From an uncultured Spirochaetaceae bacterium (lineage in GTDB: Bacteria > Spirochaetota > Spirochaetia > Sphaerochaetales > Sphaerochaetaceae): a DNA stretch of 64,000 nt. Location: assembly GCA_944390015.1 (NCBI GenBank), contig CALXOL010000002.1, positions 62,001 through 126,000 on the forward strand. The letters are read 5' to 3'. Below are positions 1 through 9,555 of the stretch, in pieces. Under the pieces are notes generated by a model. The model did no database searches. It was not told the origin of the DNA and saw only the letters and a list, made by a program, of their open reading frames with translations. Position 1 is the stretch's first letter. Every line of letters begins with the position of its first letter. Both the position numbers and the translations under genes were made by a program.

Positions 1-1012
1 AATAGGAGATATCCCCATGTTCGTTCGCATAGTTTTGTGCGGCATCGGGAAATGAATCGAGAAATAGTGAGTATGCCTTCCTGTCTTTAAAGCGCACCTC
101 AATCTCATCTCCAGTTCCCCTGGCATAGTCGAACATCGACCATGTGACATTCTCCATGTTTGCAGATTCATCGAACATGATTCCGTTTATCTCATGGTAG
201 TTGTATCTCAGGCTCTCTGATGCGGGAAGAAGAGAGAATATGTCATCTGCTTCATGGTCTCTCTTCATCATCTCGTCAGTTATGTTGAAATAGAGATGAG
301 ATACGATATCCGTCATGTCATCCCATGTCACATCCACAAGGGTGAACACACCATCAAGCTCGACAATGTTCCATGCATGGCTCTCACTTTTATCATCTGT
401 ATATCCCTCTCCTGAGATTTTTGAGCATGGAATGCCTGCCATTCTCAGCATGAGAGTGAAGGCTTCGGCATAACCTTCGCATGCGGCCCTGCCATAGAGT
501 AGAGCCCCATAAGGGGTATAACTGATATCTCCCTGCTGAGTGTATGTGACAAGCTGGGCAAGCACGTCATGCAATAAAAGCTCTTTTGAATAAGGGGAGA
601 GGGAAGGTGGTATCTCTTCTATTAAGCCCTCAATTAGAGAAAACATGTCTTTTTCTATATTCTTCGCTTCTTTTTCTGTCATCGTGGCAGAGAACTCTAC
701 TTTGCTGATCCATCCCTTATCCTCATAATAGAAATACTGGTAATGATTGCTGACGTAAAACAGCTCTGGATAATCAGAGAGTATGTGACTGATTGCCACA
801 TCAAGATCATTTGAGGGTACTTCCTCTTCAAACGTGATGCTGAACTCATATTCACTTAGCTTCTCATATATAAAATCCACAAGTTTCTTTTGATCCTTAC
901 TCAGGATATAATCGTATGCTATGCATGTTCTGGCATCATACGGGGTATCGGGTTTTGCCCATATGGATAAAAGAGACATTGCCATCAGAATCAGAGATAA
1001 AACACGTCGCAT
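1..1012 (-). CDS. exported transglutaminase-like protein (3' end outside window)
   Basis: An open frame of 337 codons runs from the ATG at 1012 to the left edge without a stop, so the C-terminus is missing. Residues 1-19 form a signal peptide (MRR, hydrophobic core, cleavage near SIWA-K). The middle holds a transglutaminase-like cysteine protease core: Cys178 in the context AACEGYAEA, His212 in SHAWN and Asp227 in VDVTWDD, the expected Cys-His-Asp triad with correct spacing. Such proteins are usually secreted peptidases or protein-crosslinking enzymes, and the substrate cannot be told from sequence. There is no good Shine-Dalgarno upstream of the ATG. The next gene is divergent. The fold call is strong; the biological role is unknown. 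Confidence 0.8.
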   Translation of the reverse strand, partial: MRRVLSLILMAMSLLSIWAKPDTPYDARTCIAYDYILSKDQKKLVDFIYEKLSEYEFSITFEEEVPSNDLDVAISHILSDYPELFYVSNHYQYFYYEDKGWISKVEFSATMTEKEAKNIEKDMFSLIEGLIEEIPPSLSPYSKELLLHDVLAQLVTYTQQGDISYTPYGALLYGRAACEGYAEAFTLMLRMAGIPCSKISGEGYTDDKSESHAWNIVELDGVFTLVDVTWDDMTDIVSHLYFNITDEMMKRDHEADDIFSLLPASESLRYNYHEINGIMFDESANMENVTWSMFDYARGTGDEIEVRFKDRKAYSLFLDSFPDAAQNYANEHGDISY

Positions 1013-1093
1013 GGATAAATGGTAGGGCAACATAGGAGTCTTTGCAACAATAAGCATCTTTCAATTTCTTTCTTTTTTTGCGACAGTAATGCA

Positions 1094-1099
1094 TATAAT
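1094..1099 (+). promoter_or_regulatory. candidate -10 box before the aspartate dehydrogenase-like gene
   Basis: A perfect TATAAT lies 16 nt before the ATG at 1116, with a GGAGG ribosome site between them. No convincing -35 is seen. Confidence 0.4.
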
Positions 1100-1115
1100 C
1101 TATATGGAGGTTTAA

Positions 1116-1907
1116 ATGAAGAGTTTTGCAATTGCCGGCTGCGGACATCTTGGTAAGATTGTCAAAGAGGCATATGTGAAGGGTTATCTGAAGGATTATA
1201 GACTTATTGCGGCATATTCAAGAAAAAGAGAAGATGCTCAGAGCCTCGTCTTGGATACAAAAGCCGTGGCGCTCTCATCGATGGATGAGGTTATTTCCCT
1301 AAAGCCCGATTATATTGTAGAGACGGCCTCGATCGCTCTTTTCAAGGAATTTGCCATTAAGGCATTAAGAGCAGGAATAAGTGTAATACCTCTCTCAATC
1401 GGAGCATTCGCAGATAGTGTATTCAAGGATGAGGCACTTAAGGCTGCAGAAGGAAGCGGCGCAAGAATATACATACCATCCGGTGCTGTCGGTGGCTTTG
1501 ATGCTCTTACTACCATCTCTCTTATGGCAGAGGCCAAAGGGCTTGAGGTGAAGGCGGGGCTGTATAATCATAAAGGACCTAAGGGGCTTAAAAACACACC
1601 TCTTTACTCTGATGAGCTTAACGAGAGAGAAAAATGCGTGTTCTCCGGTACCACAAAGGATGCGATTGCGATTCTTCCGACCAAGGTGAATGTGGCCGTC
1701 GCATCTTCCCTGGCAACAATAGGTGCGGATGATGCGATTACGGAAATCACAAGCACCCCTGGTTTTGTAGGCGATTCTCAGTGTGCTTTCATTGAGACTG
1801 ATGGATATAGGGCAACAGCGGATATCTACTCGGCAGATAGTGATATCGCGGCATGGTCCGTCGTTGCGCTTTTAAGGAACATCTCATCCCCGATGATATT
1901 CTTTTAA
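1116..1907 (+). CDS. L-aspartate dehydrogenase-family oxidoreductase (DUF108)
   Basis: 263 residues, the usual length for the NadX/aspartate dehydrogenase family. The N-terminal Rossmann fold has the NAD(P) motif GCGHLG at residues 8-13. The family signature IPSGAVGGFDAL follows in mid-protein, with a C-terminal domain conserved in DUF108 proteins. Family members oxidise L-aspartate to iminoaspartate (NAD synthesis) or run in the reductive direction. No nadA or nadC is nearby, so the substrate is open. The ATG is preceded by GGAGG. The gene is followed 11 nt later by a 2-hydroxyacid dehydrogenase-like gene, so the two probably form one transcript ending at the terminator at 2857-2899. Confidence 0.75.
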   Translation: MKSFAIAGCGHLGKIVKEAYVKGYLKDYRLIAAYSRKREDAQSLVLDTKAVALSSMDEVISLKPDYIVETASIALFKEFAIKALRAGISVIPLSIGAFADSVFKDEALKAAEGSGARIYIPSGAVGGFDALTTISLMAEAKGLEVKAGLYNHKGPKGLKNTPLYSDELNEREKCVFSGTTKDAIAILPTKVNVAVASSLATIGADDAITEITSTPGFVGDSQCAFIETDGYRATADIYSADSDIAAWSVVALLRNISSPMIFF

Positions 1908-1918
1908 TGGAGGTAAAA

Positions 1919-2821
1919 ATGGAGAAATTCAGGAAACTTGTTGAAGCCGGTCCTATCGGATTGGAGCCATGGGCGGAGGATAAGCTGAGAGATTATGCCC
2001 AAGAAATCATACATTATGATACTCTTCCTCAAAGTGAGGATGAGCTTGTTGAGAGAATAAAGGATGCTGATGCCGTCCTGGTAAGGAATCTTCCCTTAGT
2101 TCCCGCCTCTGTCCTTTCAAGATGTCCTAAGCTTAAATATGTTGGAATGTGTTGTTCCCTCTATTCAAAGGAGAGTGCGAACGTAGACATAGATTATGCG
2201 GAAAAGCACGGTATAACCGTTTATGGAATAAGGGACTATGGCGATAAAGGTGTCACGGAATTCGTCATTTATGCATTGGTAAGGATTTTGCATGGGTATG
2301 ACTGGCCTCTATGGAGGAGTAGGGCGAAGGAGATAACAGGGCTCAAAATCGGTTTTGTAGGATTCGGCACGAGTGGGCAGATGACGGCGAGAATGCTTAA
2401 GGCGATGGGTGCTGACATCTCGTATTATGCCCGTTCTGTTAAAGATGAATGCGAGCAGGAGGGGATGCATTATAAGCCTTTAAACGATCTGCTTGAGCAG
2501 TCTGAGGTTGTAATCACATGTCTTAATAAGGGTGTAATCCTTCTGCATGAAGAGGAGTTTAAACACCTTGGCTCTGGAAAGATCATGATCAACACCTCAA
2601 TTGGGCCTGCTTCAGACATGGATGCTCTGAGAAAATGGATTCTTGATGAGAAGAATATTTTCATCTCAGATACCAGCGGAGCAGTAGGGGAGATCTATCA
2701 GGAGGTGAAGGGGAGGAAAAACGTCCTATGTCCTGATGTATCTGCAGGAATGACAGAGGAGGCATATAACCTGATGAGCAGGAAGGTACTGGATAATATA
2801 GAGAGAATGATGAACAAGTGA
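1919..2821 (+). CDS. D-isomer-specific 2-hydroxyacid dehydrogenase-like protein, catalytic residues altered
   Basis: 300 residues from the ATG at 1919, chosen because GGAGG sits 5 nt upstream; longer in-frame starts overlap the previous gene. The NAD-binding domain carries GFGTSG (148-153). The layout is that of phosphoglycerate/hydroxypyruvate dehydrogenase relatives, cytoplasmic. Oddly, the usual catalytic Arg in the N-T-x-R-G segment is Ile228 (NTSIGP), and the catalytic His expected in the P-H-x-x-G segment is Asp273 (CPDVSAGMTEEA). The NAD site looks intact while the hydride-transfer residues do not, so it may act on an unusual substrate or be a binding or regulatory protein. It is co-transcribed with the aspartate dehydrogenase-like gene. 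Confidence 0.7.
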   Translation: MEKFRKLVEAGPIGLEPWAEDKLRDYAQEIIHYDTLPQSEDELVERIKDADAVLVRNLPLVPASVLSRCPKLKYVGMCCSLYSKESANVDIDYAEKHGITVYGIRDYGDKGVTEFVIYALVRILHGYDWPLWRSRAKEITGLKIGFVGFGTSGQMTARMLKAMGADISYYARSVKDECEQEGMHYKPLNDLLEQSEVVITCLNKGVILLHEEEFKHLGSGKIMINTSIGPASDMDALRKWILDEKNIFISDTSGAVGEIYQEVKGRKNVLCPDVSAGMTEEAYNLMSRKVLDNIERMMNK

Positions 2822-2856
2822 CATCATTGCCGCATATGATACGTTATTAGCAGGGT

Positions 2857-2899
2857 AGGCCATCTTCCGTTTTTTACGACGGATGGCCTTCTTTTTTTT
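2857..2899 (+). terminator. intrinsic terminator after the dehydrogenase pair
   Basis: The inverted repeat AGGCCATC(TT)CCGT / ACGGATGGCCT is followed by an uninterrupted T tract. Confidence 0.8.
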
Positions 2900-2905
2900 C
2901 ACAGA

Positions 2906-2991
2906 ATGTTCTAATTTTCCACGGTAAGTGAGTCTAAGAGTTAATATATTAAACTTTTTCTTGCTTTATGCCTTCTTCGATGTTCTAATTT
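2906..2991. repeat. 12-bp direct repeat upstream of mglB
   Basis: ATGTTCTAATTT occurs at 2906-2917 and again at 2980-2991, with start points 74 bp apart, close to seven helical turns. The second copy is about 45 bp before the mglB ATG. This could be a pair of regulator sites. No matching regulator gene is in the window. Confidence 0.35.
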
Positions 2992-3035
2992 ATACAGATA
3001 GGGGATTCTCCCCGGGAATTTCAAAGGAGGAATAA

Positions 3036-4253
<1,218 letters not shown>

Positions 4254-4284
4254 TTTGTCCCCTTTAAGGGAAGAGAAAGTATGG

Positions 4285-4307
4285 TGGCGGAAGGCTTCCT
4301 TCCGCCA
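4285..4307 (+). other. strong hairpin between mglB and mglA
   Basis: TGGCGGAAGG-CTT-CCTTCCGCCA is a perfect 10-bp stem. It is not followed at once by a clean T run (TTATTCGTATTTTT). A hairpin here would be expected to protect the mglB 3' end or partly terminate, giving more binding protein than ATPase and permease. Confidence 0.65.
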
Positions 4308-4352
4308 TTATTCGTATTTTTCAGGTCTTATAAAACAAAAAAAGGGTAGAAA

Positions 4353-5849
4353 ATGAGTGAAAAGACAGTACTTGAAATAAAGAACCTTTCGAAATCCTTT
4401 GCTAAGAACAAGGTTCTTGACGGTATTAATCTGACCGTTGAAGAAGGAACTGTCTGTGGTCTAATGGGCGAGAACGGTGCCGGAAAGAGTACGATGATGA
4501 AATGCCTTTTCGGTATCTATGCTAAAGACGAAGGACAGATATCCCTATTCGGTAAGCCGATAGATTTCAAGAATCCTAAAGATGCGCTTGAAAACGGGGT
4601 TGCAATGGTGCATCAGGAACTTCAGCAGTGTCTTGACCGTACTGTACAGGATAACCTTTTCCTTGGCCGTTATCCTACACGGTTTGGAATGGTAGATGAG
4701 GCACGAATGCTTAAGGAAAGCAACAAGTTGTTTGCTTCTCTTAATATGAATGTCAACCCGAAGACGGTTATGAGGACGATGAGTGTATCACAGCGTCAGA
4801 TGGTTGAGATTGCAAAGGCGGTAAGCTACAATGCAAAGCTTATTGTTCTTGATGAGCCCACAAGCTCATTAACAGAACGTGAGGTAAAGAAATTATTCTC
4901 CATCGTAGATGATCTGAGAAAGAAGGGCGTATCTTTCGTATATATTTCTCATAAGATGGATGAGATTTTCGAAATCTGTGATGATGTTGCCGTTCTTCGT
5001 GACGGTAAGATGATTTTCAAGAAGAGTACGAAGGAAACAAGCATGAATGAGCTTATTTCCGCCATGGTAGGTCGTTCTCTTGATAAGAGATACCCTGATG
5101 TCGATAACACACCTGGGGAGGACTATCTCTTTGTTGAGCATCTGAATACGAAATTCGATCCTGTCCTTCAGGATATCTCATTCACAGTTAAGAAAGGTGA
5201 GATATTCGGTCTTTACGGCCTTGTTGGAGCAGGTAGAAGTGAGCTTCTTGAGTCCTTGTTCGGAATCAGGACGATAGCAAGCGGAAATATAATAGTAGGA
5301 GATAAGAAACTTCATTTCCACAGCAGTAAGGATGCGATGAACTATTCATTTGCTCTTGTTACTGAGGAAAGAAAGCTTAATGGAATGTTCGGAAAGGACA
5401 CGATCAAGTTCAATACGGTAATTACGAACCTTGGTTCCTATAAGAGGGCGCATTTGCTTTCCAACCAGAAGATGACAGATGCGGCTACCAGGCAGATTAA
5501 GGTCATGAATACAAAATGTGTCTCTCCTGAGCAGCTTATATCAGCGCTCTCTGGTGGAAACCAGCAGAAGGTAATCATCGGAAAGTGGATGGAAAGAAGT
5601 CCTGAAATCTTTTTGATGGATGAACCGACACGTGGTATCGACGTAGGTGCGAAATATGAGATCTACCAGTTGATCATTCAGATGGCGAAGGAGGGTAAGA
5701 CTATCATAGTAGTATCCTCTGAGATGCCTGAGATTCTTGGTATTACGAATAGAATCGCGGTAATGAGCAATCACCGCCTTGCTGGAATCGTCAATACCAA
5801 GGAAACAGATCAGGAAGAGCTTTTGAGACTCTCAGCTAAATATCTGTAG
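4353..5849 (+). CDS. mglA: sugar ABC transporter ATP-binding protein MglA
   Basis: 498 residues, the normal size for a duplicated-ATPase sugar importer subunit. The N-terminal domain has Walker A GENGAGKST, signature SVSQRQ (a departure from LSGGQ) and Walker B LIVLDEPTSS. The C-terminal domain has a degenerate Walker A (GLVGAGRSE), a good LSGGNQQK signature and IFLMDEPTRG. This asymmetry is typical of MglA/RbsA proteins, where only one composite site is fully active. It energises import of the sugar delivered by MglB through MglC on the cytoplasmic face. It lies in the mglBAC operon, 99 nt after mglB and 9 nt before mglC. Confidence 0.95.
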   Translation: MSEKTVLEIKNLSKSFAKNKVLDGINLTVEEGTVCGLMGENGAGKSTMMKCLFGIYAKDEGQISLFGKPIDFKNPKDALENGVAMVHQELQQCLDRTVQDNLFLGRYPTRFGMVDEARMLKESNKLFASLNMNVNPKTVMRTMSVSQRQMVEIAKAVSYNAKLIVLDEPTSSLTEREVKKLFSIVDDLRKKGVSFVYISHKMDEIFEICDDVAVLRDGKMIFKKSTKETSMNELISAMVGRSLDKRYPDVDNTPGEDYLFVEHLNTKFDPVLQDISFTVKKGEIFGLYGLVGAGRSELLESLFGIRTIASGNIIVGDKKLHFHSSKDAMNYSFALVTEERKLNGMFGKDTIKFNTVITNLGSYKRAHLLSNQKMTDAATRQIKVMNTKCVSPEQLISALSGGNQQKVIIGKWMERSPEIFLMDEPTRGIDVGAKYEIYQLIIQMAKEGKTIIVVSSEMPEILGITNRIAVMSNHRLAGIVNTKETDQEELLRLSAKYL

Positions 5850-5858
5850 GAGGGGAAT

Positions 5859-7538
5859 ATGGCTGAAAACATGGTAAAGAACATAACTTCCATAGAGGAA
5901 GATCAGAAAGTAAAAGAGTATAGCACCCGGCTGAGAGAGCTCAGGAAAGATGGTGTTACGAAGGTCTCAGACTGCCGTCTTGAGATCGTCGCCCTAAAAA
6001 AGAACAAGCTTATGGAGGATGGCGAGAGGAGTGCTAAGATAGCATCTCTCCAGGCTGAGATTGAGAAGGCGAAGGCTGTTGAAGAGAAGAATAAGGCGGA
6101 AATTGATGCCATCAGTAAGGAAGCAGTCGCTTATGTGAACGAAAAAGCATCTGAGATTGAGAAAGCTGTCACAGAGCGTCAGAAAGCCAAGATGGCAAAG
6201 GCCAAGGAGTTCTATGTTAAGGAAGTAGCCCAGATTAAGGCGGATGCCGAGACGAGAAAAGCTGACTTGCACTCATCCATTAAGGATCCCCAGCAGCTTA
6301 AGAGTGAGCTTGATATCGCATCTTATGAGCTTAAGAGCGCGCTCTTCGATTCCAAGAGCCGCTATAAGAGGGAACTCGATAAGGCCAGGGCTGCAATGAA
6401 CCAAGCTTATGTCGATCATATTCAGAAGAACAGGGAACTTAGGAATGGAAAGACCAATTTCGCTGAGAACATGAAGCTTAAATACAGGAACTTCATTTAT
6501 AATTTCGATGCGACTCAGTTCTTCCTTACAAATGGTCTTTATATAGCCATCCTGATTTTCTTCATAGTTTGTATCATTGTCGCTCCGATTAGAGGAAACG
6601 GAAATCTTCTGACGCTTCCTAATATCTTCACGATTCTTGAGCAGAGTTCAACTAGGATGTTCTATGCTCTCGGGGTTGCTGGCCTGATTCTTCTTGCCGG
6701 TACCGACCTTTCCGTAGGAAGAATGGTCGCACTTGGATCTGTTACCACGGGTCTTATCCTGCATCCTGGAATGAACATCGTTACATTCTTCGGCATGGGG
6801 CCTTGGGATTTCTCTTCTATCCCTATGATGCTCAGACTTGTGATGAGTTTGGGGCTATCAGTTATCCTGTGTTCCGCATTCAGTGCGTTCTCTGGATTCT
6901 TCGCTGCAAAACTGAAGATGCATCCGTTTATTTCAACGATGGCAACACAGCTTATCATATACGGTATGCTCTTCTATGGAACGACGGGAACTCCTGTCGG
7001 TTCTATCGACTCGACAATCAGAAATCTTATCGGTGGTAGATGGGAACTGGGTGTCATAAACGGAGAGTTCGTCACTTTCCCGAAATTGATTATTCCTGCG
7101 GTCATAGCGGTTATTGTCGCTTGGATCATATGGAATAAGACGACATTTGGAAAGAACATGTACGCAGTCGGTGGAAACGGCGAGGCCGCTGCCGTATCTG
7201 GAATCTCCGTATTCAAGGTTACGATGTGTGTTTTCATCATGGCTGGTATCTTCTACGGTTGTGGAGCGTTCCTTGAGGCGTTCAGGGCTAATGCATCTGC
7301 TGGTACTGGACAGGGATACGAGATGGATGCCATCGCCGCATGTGTCGTTGGTGGTATTTCATTCAACGGTGGTATTGGTAAGATAAGTGGTGCGGCAATT
7401 GGTGTTATAATCTTCACTGGTCTCACATACTGTCTCACATTCCTTGGAATTGACACGAACCTTCAGTTCGTATTCAAGGGTGTTATCATCATCGCCGCTG
7501 TTTCTCTTGATTCAATTAAATATCTCAAGAAGAAATGA
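5859..7538 (+). CDS. mglC: sugar ABC transporter permease MglC with long coiled-coil N-terminus
   Basis: 559 residues, far longer than the roughly 330 of E. coli MglC. Residues 1 to about 215 are hydrophilic, rich in Lys, Glu and Ala, and heptad-like from about 15 to 195, so this part should be a cytoplasmic coiled coil. The first membrane segment is at about 226-243. The rest is a standard BPD_transp_2 permease with many membrane helices, including the segment LAGTDLSVGRMVALGS. SD AGGAGGGG precedes the ATG. The extension is not needed for transport in other bacteria, and its role is unknown. The operon ends at the terminator at 7561-7586. Confidence 0.9.
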   Translation: MAENMVKNITSIEEDQKVKEYSTRLRELRKDGVTKVSDCRLEIVALKKNKLMEDGERSAKIASLQAEIEKAKAVEEKNKAEIDAISKEAVAYVNEKASEIEKAVTERQKAKMAKAKEFYVKEVAQIKADAETRKADLHSSIKDPQQLKSELDIASYELKSALFDSKSRYKRELDKARAAMNQAYVDHIQKNRELRNGKTNFAENMKLKYRNFIYNFDATQFFLTNGLYIAILIFFIVCIIVAPIRGNGNLLTLPNIFTILEQSSTRMFYALGVAGLILLAGTDLSVGRMVALGSVTTGLILHPGMNIVTFFGMGPWDFSSIPMMLRLVMSLGLSVILCSAFSAFSGFFAAKLKMHPFISTMATQLIIYGMLFYGTTGTPVGSIDSTIRNLIGGRWELGVINGEFVTFPKLIIPAVIAVIVAWIIWNKTTFGKNMYAVGGNGEAAAVSGISVFKVTMCVFIMAGIFYGCGAFLEAFRANASAGTGQGYEMDAIAACVVGGISFNGGIGKISGAAIGVIIFTGLTYCLTFLGIDTNLQFVFKGVIIIAAVSLDSIKYLKKK

Positions 7539-7560
7539 TTACAACGGAATTTTAGCAATG

Positions 7561-7586
7561 AGCGGGCCTTTTGGGGCTCGCTTTTT
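7561..7586 (+). terminator. intrinsic terminator of the mgl operon
   Basis: AGCGGGCC-TTTTGG-GGGCTCGCT type stem (8 bp with one G-T pair) runs into five T residues, 22 nt after mglC. Confidence 0.75.
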
Positions 7587-7603
7587 CCATTTGGAGGTTG
7601 AAT

Positions 7604-8164
7604 ATGAGAAAAGATTTCGGAGTAAAGACCTGGCTATATCCTCAGCCGGTACTCATTGTTGGGTCTTATGATGAGAATGGTGTCGCTAATGCCATGAATG
7701 CAGCATGGGGTGCGATTTATGATAGCGACCAGGTGATACTCTGCCTGGATAAGAGTCATAAGACGACGAGTAATATCGCAGAAACGAAGGCTTTCACGCT
7801 CTCATTTGCAACTGTTGAAACGGTAAGAGCTGCAGACTATGTCGGCATTTTTAGTGGGAACGACATACCAGAAAAGATTTCAAAAGCAGGTTGGACGATT
7901 AGAAAAAGTGACAGAGTGAACGCTCCAATCATAAATGAGCTTCCAGTAGTGATGGAGTGTACTCTCCTAAGAATCGATGGAGAGGAGCATGTAATAGGCC
8001 GTATAGTCAATGTCAGCGTGGATGAGTCCGTCCTAGGTGCTGATGGAAAACCTGATTATGCTCTGATAAGACCTATAACGTATGATCCTGTGCATCACGA
8101 TTACATTGCACTCGGGGAGAGGATAGCAAAGGCCTTTAGCGAGGGGAAAAAACTTAATAATTAG
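7604..8164 (+). CDS. flavin reductase-like domain protein
   Basis: 186 residues from the ATG at 7604. GGAGG at 7593-7597 decides this start; a longer in-frame start would lie inside the mgl terminator. The protein matches the FMN-binding split-barrel flavin reductase-like family: an N-terminal segment PVLIVGSYDENGVANAMNAAW, typical of binding FMN phosphate, then LSFATVETVRAADYVG, and a C-terminal HHDYIALGERI. Members bind FMN and reduce flavin or an unknown partner in the cytoplasm. It seems to be a single-gene unit between two terminators. Confidence 0.85.
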   Translation: MRKDFGVKTWLYPQPVLIVGSYDENGVANAMNAAWGAIYDSDQVILCLDKSHKTTSNIAETKAFTLSFATVETVRAADYVGIFSGNDIPEKISKAGWTIRKSDRVNAPIINELPVVMECTLLRIDGEEHVIGRIVNVSVDESVLGADGKPDYALIRPITYDPVHHDYIALGERIAKAFSEGKKLNN

Positions 8165-8176
8165 GACTATTAACAA

Positions 8177-8209
8177 AGGCAGGATTATGGCCATGCCTAT
8201 TGTTTTTTT
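8177..8209 (+). terminator. probable terminator after the flavin reductase gene
   Basis: GGCAGG / CC(A)TGCC hairpin with one bulge, followed by ATTG and seven T residues. It lies between convergent genes. Confidence 0.5.
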
Positions 8210-8217
8210 GTATCACA

Positions 8218-9237
8218 TTAACTCTTTAACGCCTTTATGTTTTCTTTAAACGGAGGCCAGATTATACCTTTTTCTGTGATAATCGCCGTTATGTTCTCAT
8301 GAGGTGTCACATCAAATGATGGATTGAATACATCAATCTCATCTGGTGCTATGAGCATACCGTTGTCCAGTGGATCTATTACCTCGCTCTTTGCTCTCTC
8401 CTCAATGGGGATGCCTTTTCCGTCTGAGGTGTTGAAATCTATAGTACTAACCGGTGCTGCGATATACATGGGAACTCTGTACGTCTTTGCAATAACAGAG
8501 AGTGGGAATGTTCCGAGCTTGTTCGCTGTATCACCGTTTAGGGCAATTCTATCCGCTCCGACAATGACTGCATCGATTTTCCCGTCCCTGATAAGTGTTG
8601 CAGCCGCGCTATCTGGAATAAGTGTTGACGGGATGCCGAAATCCACCAGTTCAAATGCCGTCAGCCTTGCACCCTGAAGTCTTGGCCTGGTCTCATCGGC
8701 ATAGACGTGGCTTATCTTTTTCTCAAGGTACGCCTCTTTTATGACACCAAGAGCAGTTCCCCATCCTGATGTCGCCAAGGCACCTGCATTACAATGGGTA
8801 AGCACCACGGAGTTCTCTTTTAAAAGAGTTGCACCGTATCTGCTTAGGGCGATGTTCGCCTCAATGTCCTCATCTTTGATTCTTTCTGCTTCTTTTAAAA
8901 GCTCATTCTGGTCAAAATTCGAATCGAGAGCCTTCCTCTTCATTCTCTCGATTGCCCACATGAGGTTAACCGCAGTAGGTCTTGCAGAGGAGAGGAAGTC
9001 GCATTTTGAGAGGAACTCATCTTTGCTTTTACTCTCTTTTGCTGCAAAACATACTCCGAATGCGGCAGTACTCCCAATTAACGGAGCACCCCTGACTATC
9101 ATATCTTTGATGGCATGATATACATCTTCAGTGCATCTTGCTTCCACATATTCCATAGTGGAGGGAAGTTTTCTCTGGTCAAGAAGAATCAGCTTATCCC
9201 CATCTCTCCTTAGTGTTTCAAAAGATTCTCTTCTCAT
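8218..9237 (-). CDS. mtnA: S-methyl-5-thioribose-1-phosphate isomerase
   Basis: 339 residues, normal length for MtnA of the eIF2B-like isomerase family. Visible signatures: RGAPLIGSTAAFG near residue 50, catalytic Cys149 in THCNAGALAT, DETRPRLQGARLT near 181, and catalytic Asp229 in VGADRIALNGDTANKLGT. It converts methylthioribose-1-phosphate to methylthioribulose-1-phosphate in methionine/MTA salvage. The start overlaps the end of the cupin gene by 4 bp (ATGA), so translation is coupled. The operon is mtaD-cupin-mtnA. Related isomerases act on ribose-1,5-bisphosphate, but the neighbouring MTA deaminase favours the MtnA role. Confidence 0.9.
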   Translation of the reverse strand: MRRESFETLRRDGDKLILLDQRKLPSTMEYVEARCTEDVYHAIKDMIVRGAPLIGSTAAFGVCFAAKESKSKDEFLSKCDFLSSARPTAVNLMWAIERMKRKALDSNFDQNELLKEAERIKDEDIEANIALSRYGATLLKENSVVLTHCNAGALATSGWGTALGVIKEAYLEKKISHVYADETRPRLQGARLTAFELVDFGIPSTLIPDSAAATLIRDGKIDAVIVGADRIALNGDTANKLGTFPLSVIAKTYRVPMYIAAPVSTIDFNTSDGKGIPIEERAKSEVIDPLDNGMLIAPDEIDVFNPSFDVTPHENITAIITEKGIIWPPFKENIKALKS

Positions 9238-9554
9238 AGGAAATCCTTCCTTTCGGGCGTGAATATGTCGATAATCTCACCCTGCTCGAGGCAGACAAGT
9301 CCATGCTCAACATTAGAGGGTATGTAGACGCTGTCTCCTGCTGTGATTACCCTTGAGTCCCCATTAAGGTCAAATTCGAATCTTCCTGAAATGACATAAC
9401 AGATCTGCGTATGCTCATGTGAATGCTTCTTTCCTATTCCCCCAGTCTTGAAATAGAGATGACATGCCATAAGATTATCATCATGGGCAAGAACCTTGCG
9501 TTCACACTTCTCATCAAGAACAGATGCAACTATATCTTTATCAACAAAAAACAT
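9234..9554 (-). CDS. small cupin-domain protein in the MTA salvage operon
   Basis: 106 residues, a single cupin barrel. Metal ligands are clear: His44, His46 and His48 in KKHSHEHTQ, Gln50 nearby, and the second-motif His in IPSNVEHG. A strong AGGAGG precedes the ATG. It starts one nucleotide after mtaD and overlaps mtnA by 4 bp, so it is certainly co-expressed with them. In Rhodospirillum rubrum a cupin releases methanethiol from methylthioxylulose-5-phosphate in the MTA-isoprenoid shunt. A similar role is attractive here but is inference, and no RubisCO-like isomerase is in the window. Otherwise it is a generic sugar-binding cupin. Confidence 0.8.
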   Translation of the reverse strand: MFFVDKDIVASVLDEKCERKVLAHDDNLMACHLYFKTGGIGKKHSHEHTQICYVISGRFEFDLNGDSRVITAGDSVYIPSNVEHGLVCLEQGEIIDIFTPERKDFL

Positions 9555-9555
9555 A

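Noticed and set aside
936-1148. small minus-strand frame across the left divergent promoter region
   Set aside because: It overlaps the transglutaminase start in another frame and the start of the dehydrogenase gene; composition is non-coding-like.
1853-1918. longer starts for the 2-hydroxyacid dehydrogenase-like gene
   Set aside because: They would lie inside the previous gene, and the ATG at 1919 has GGAGG 5 nt upstream.
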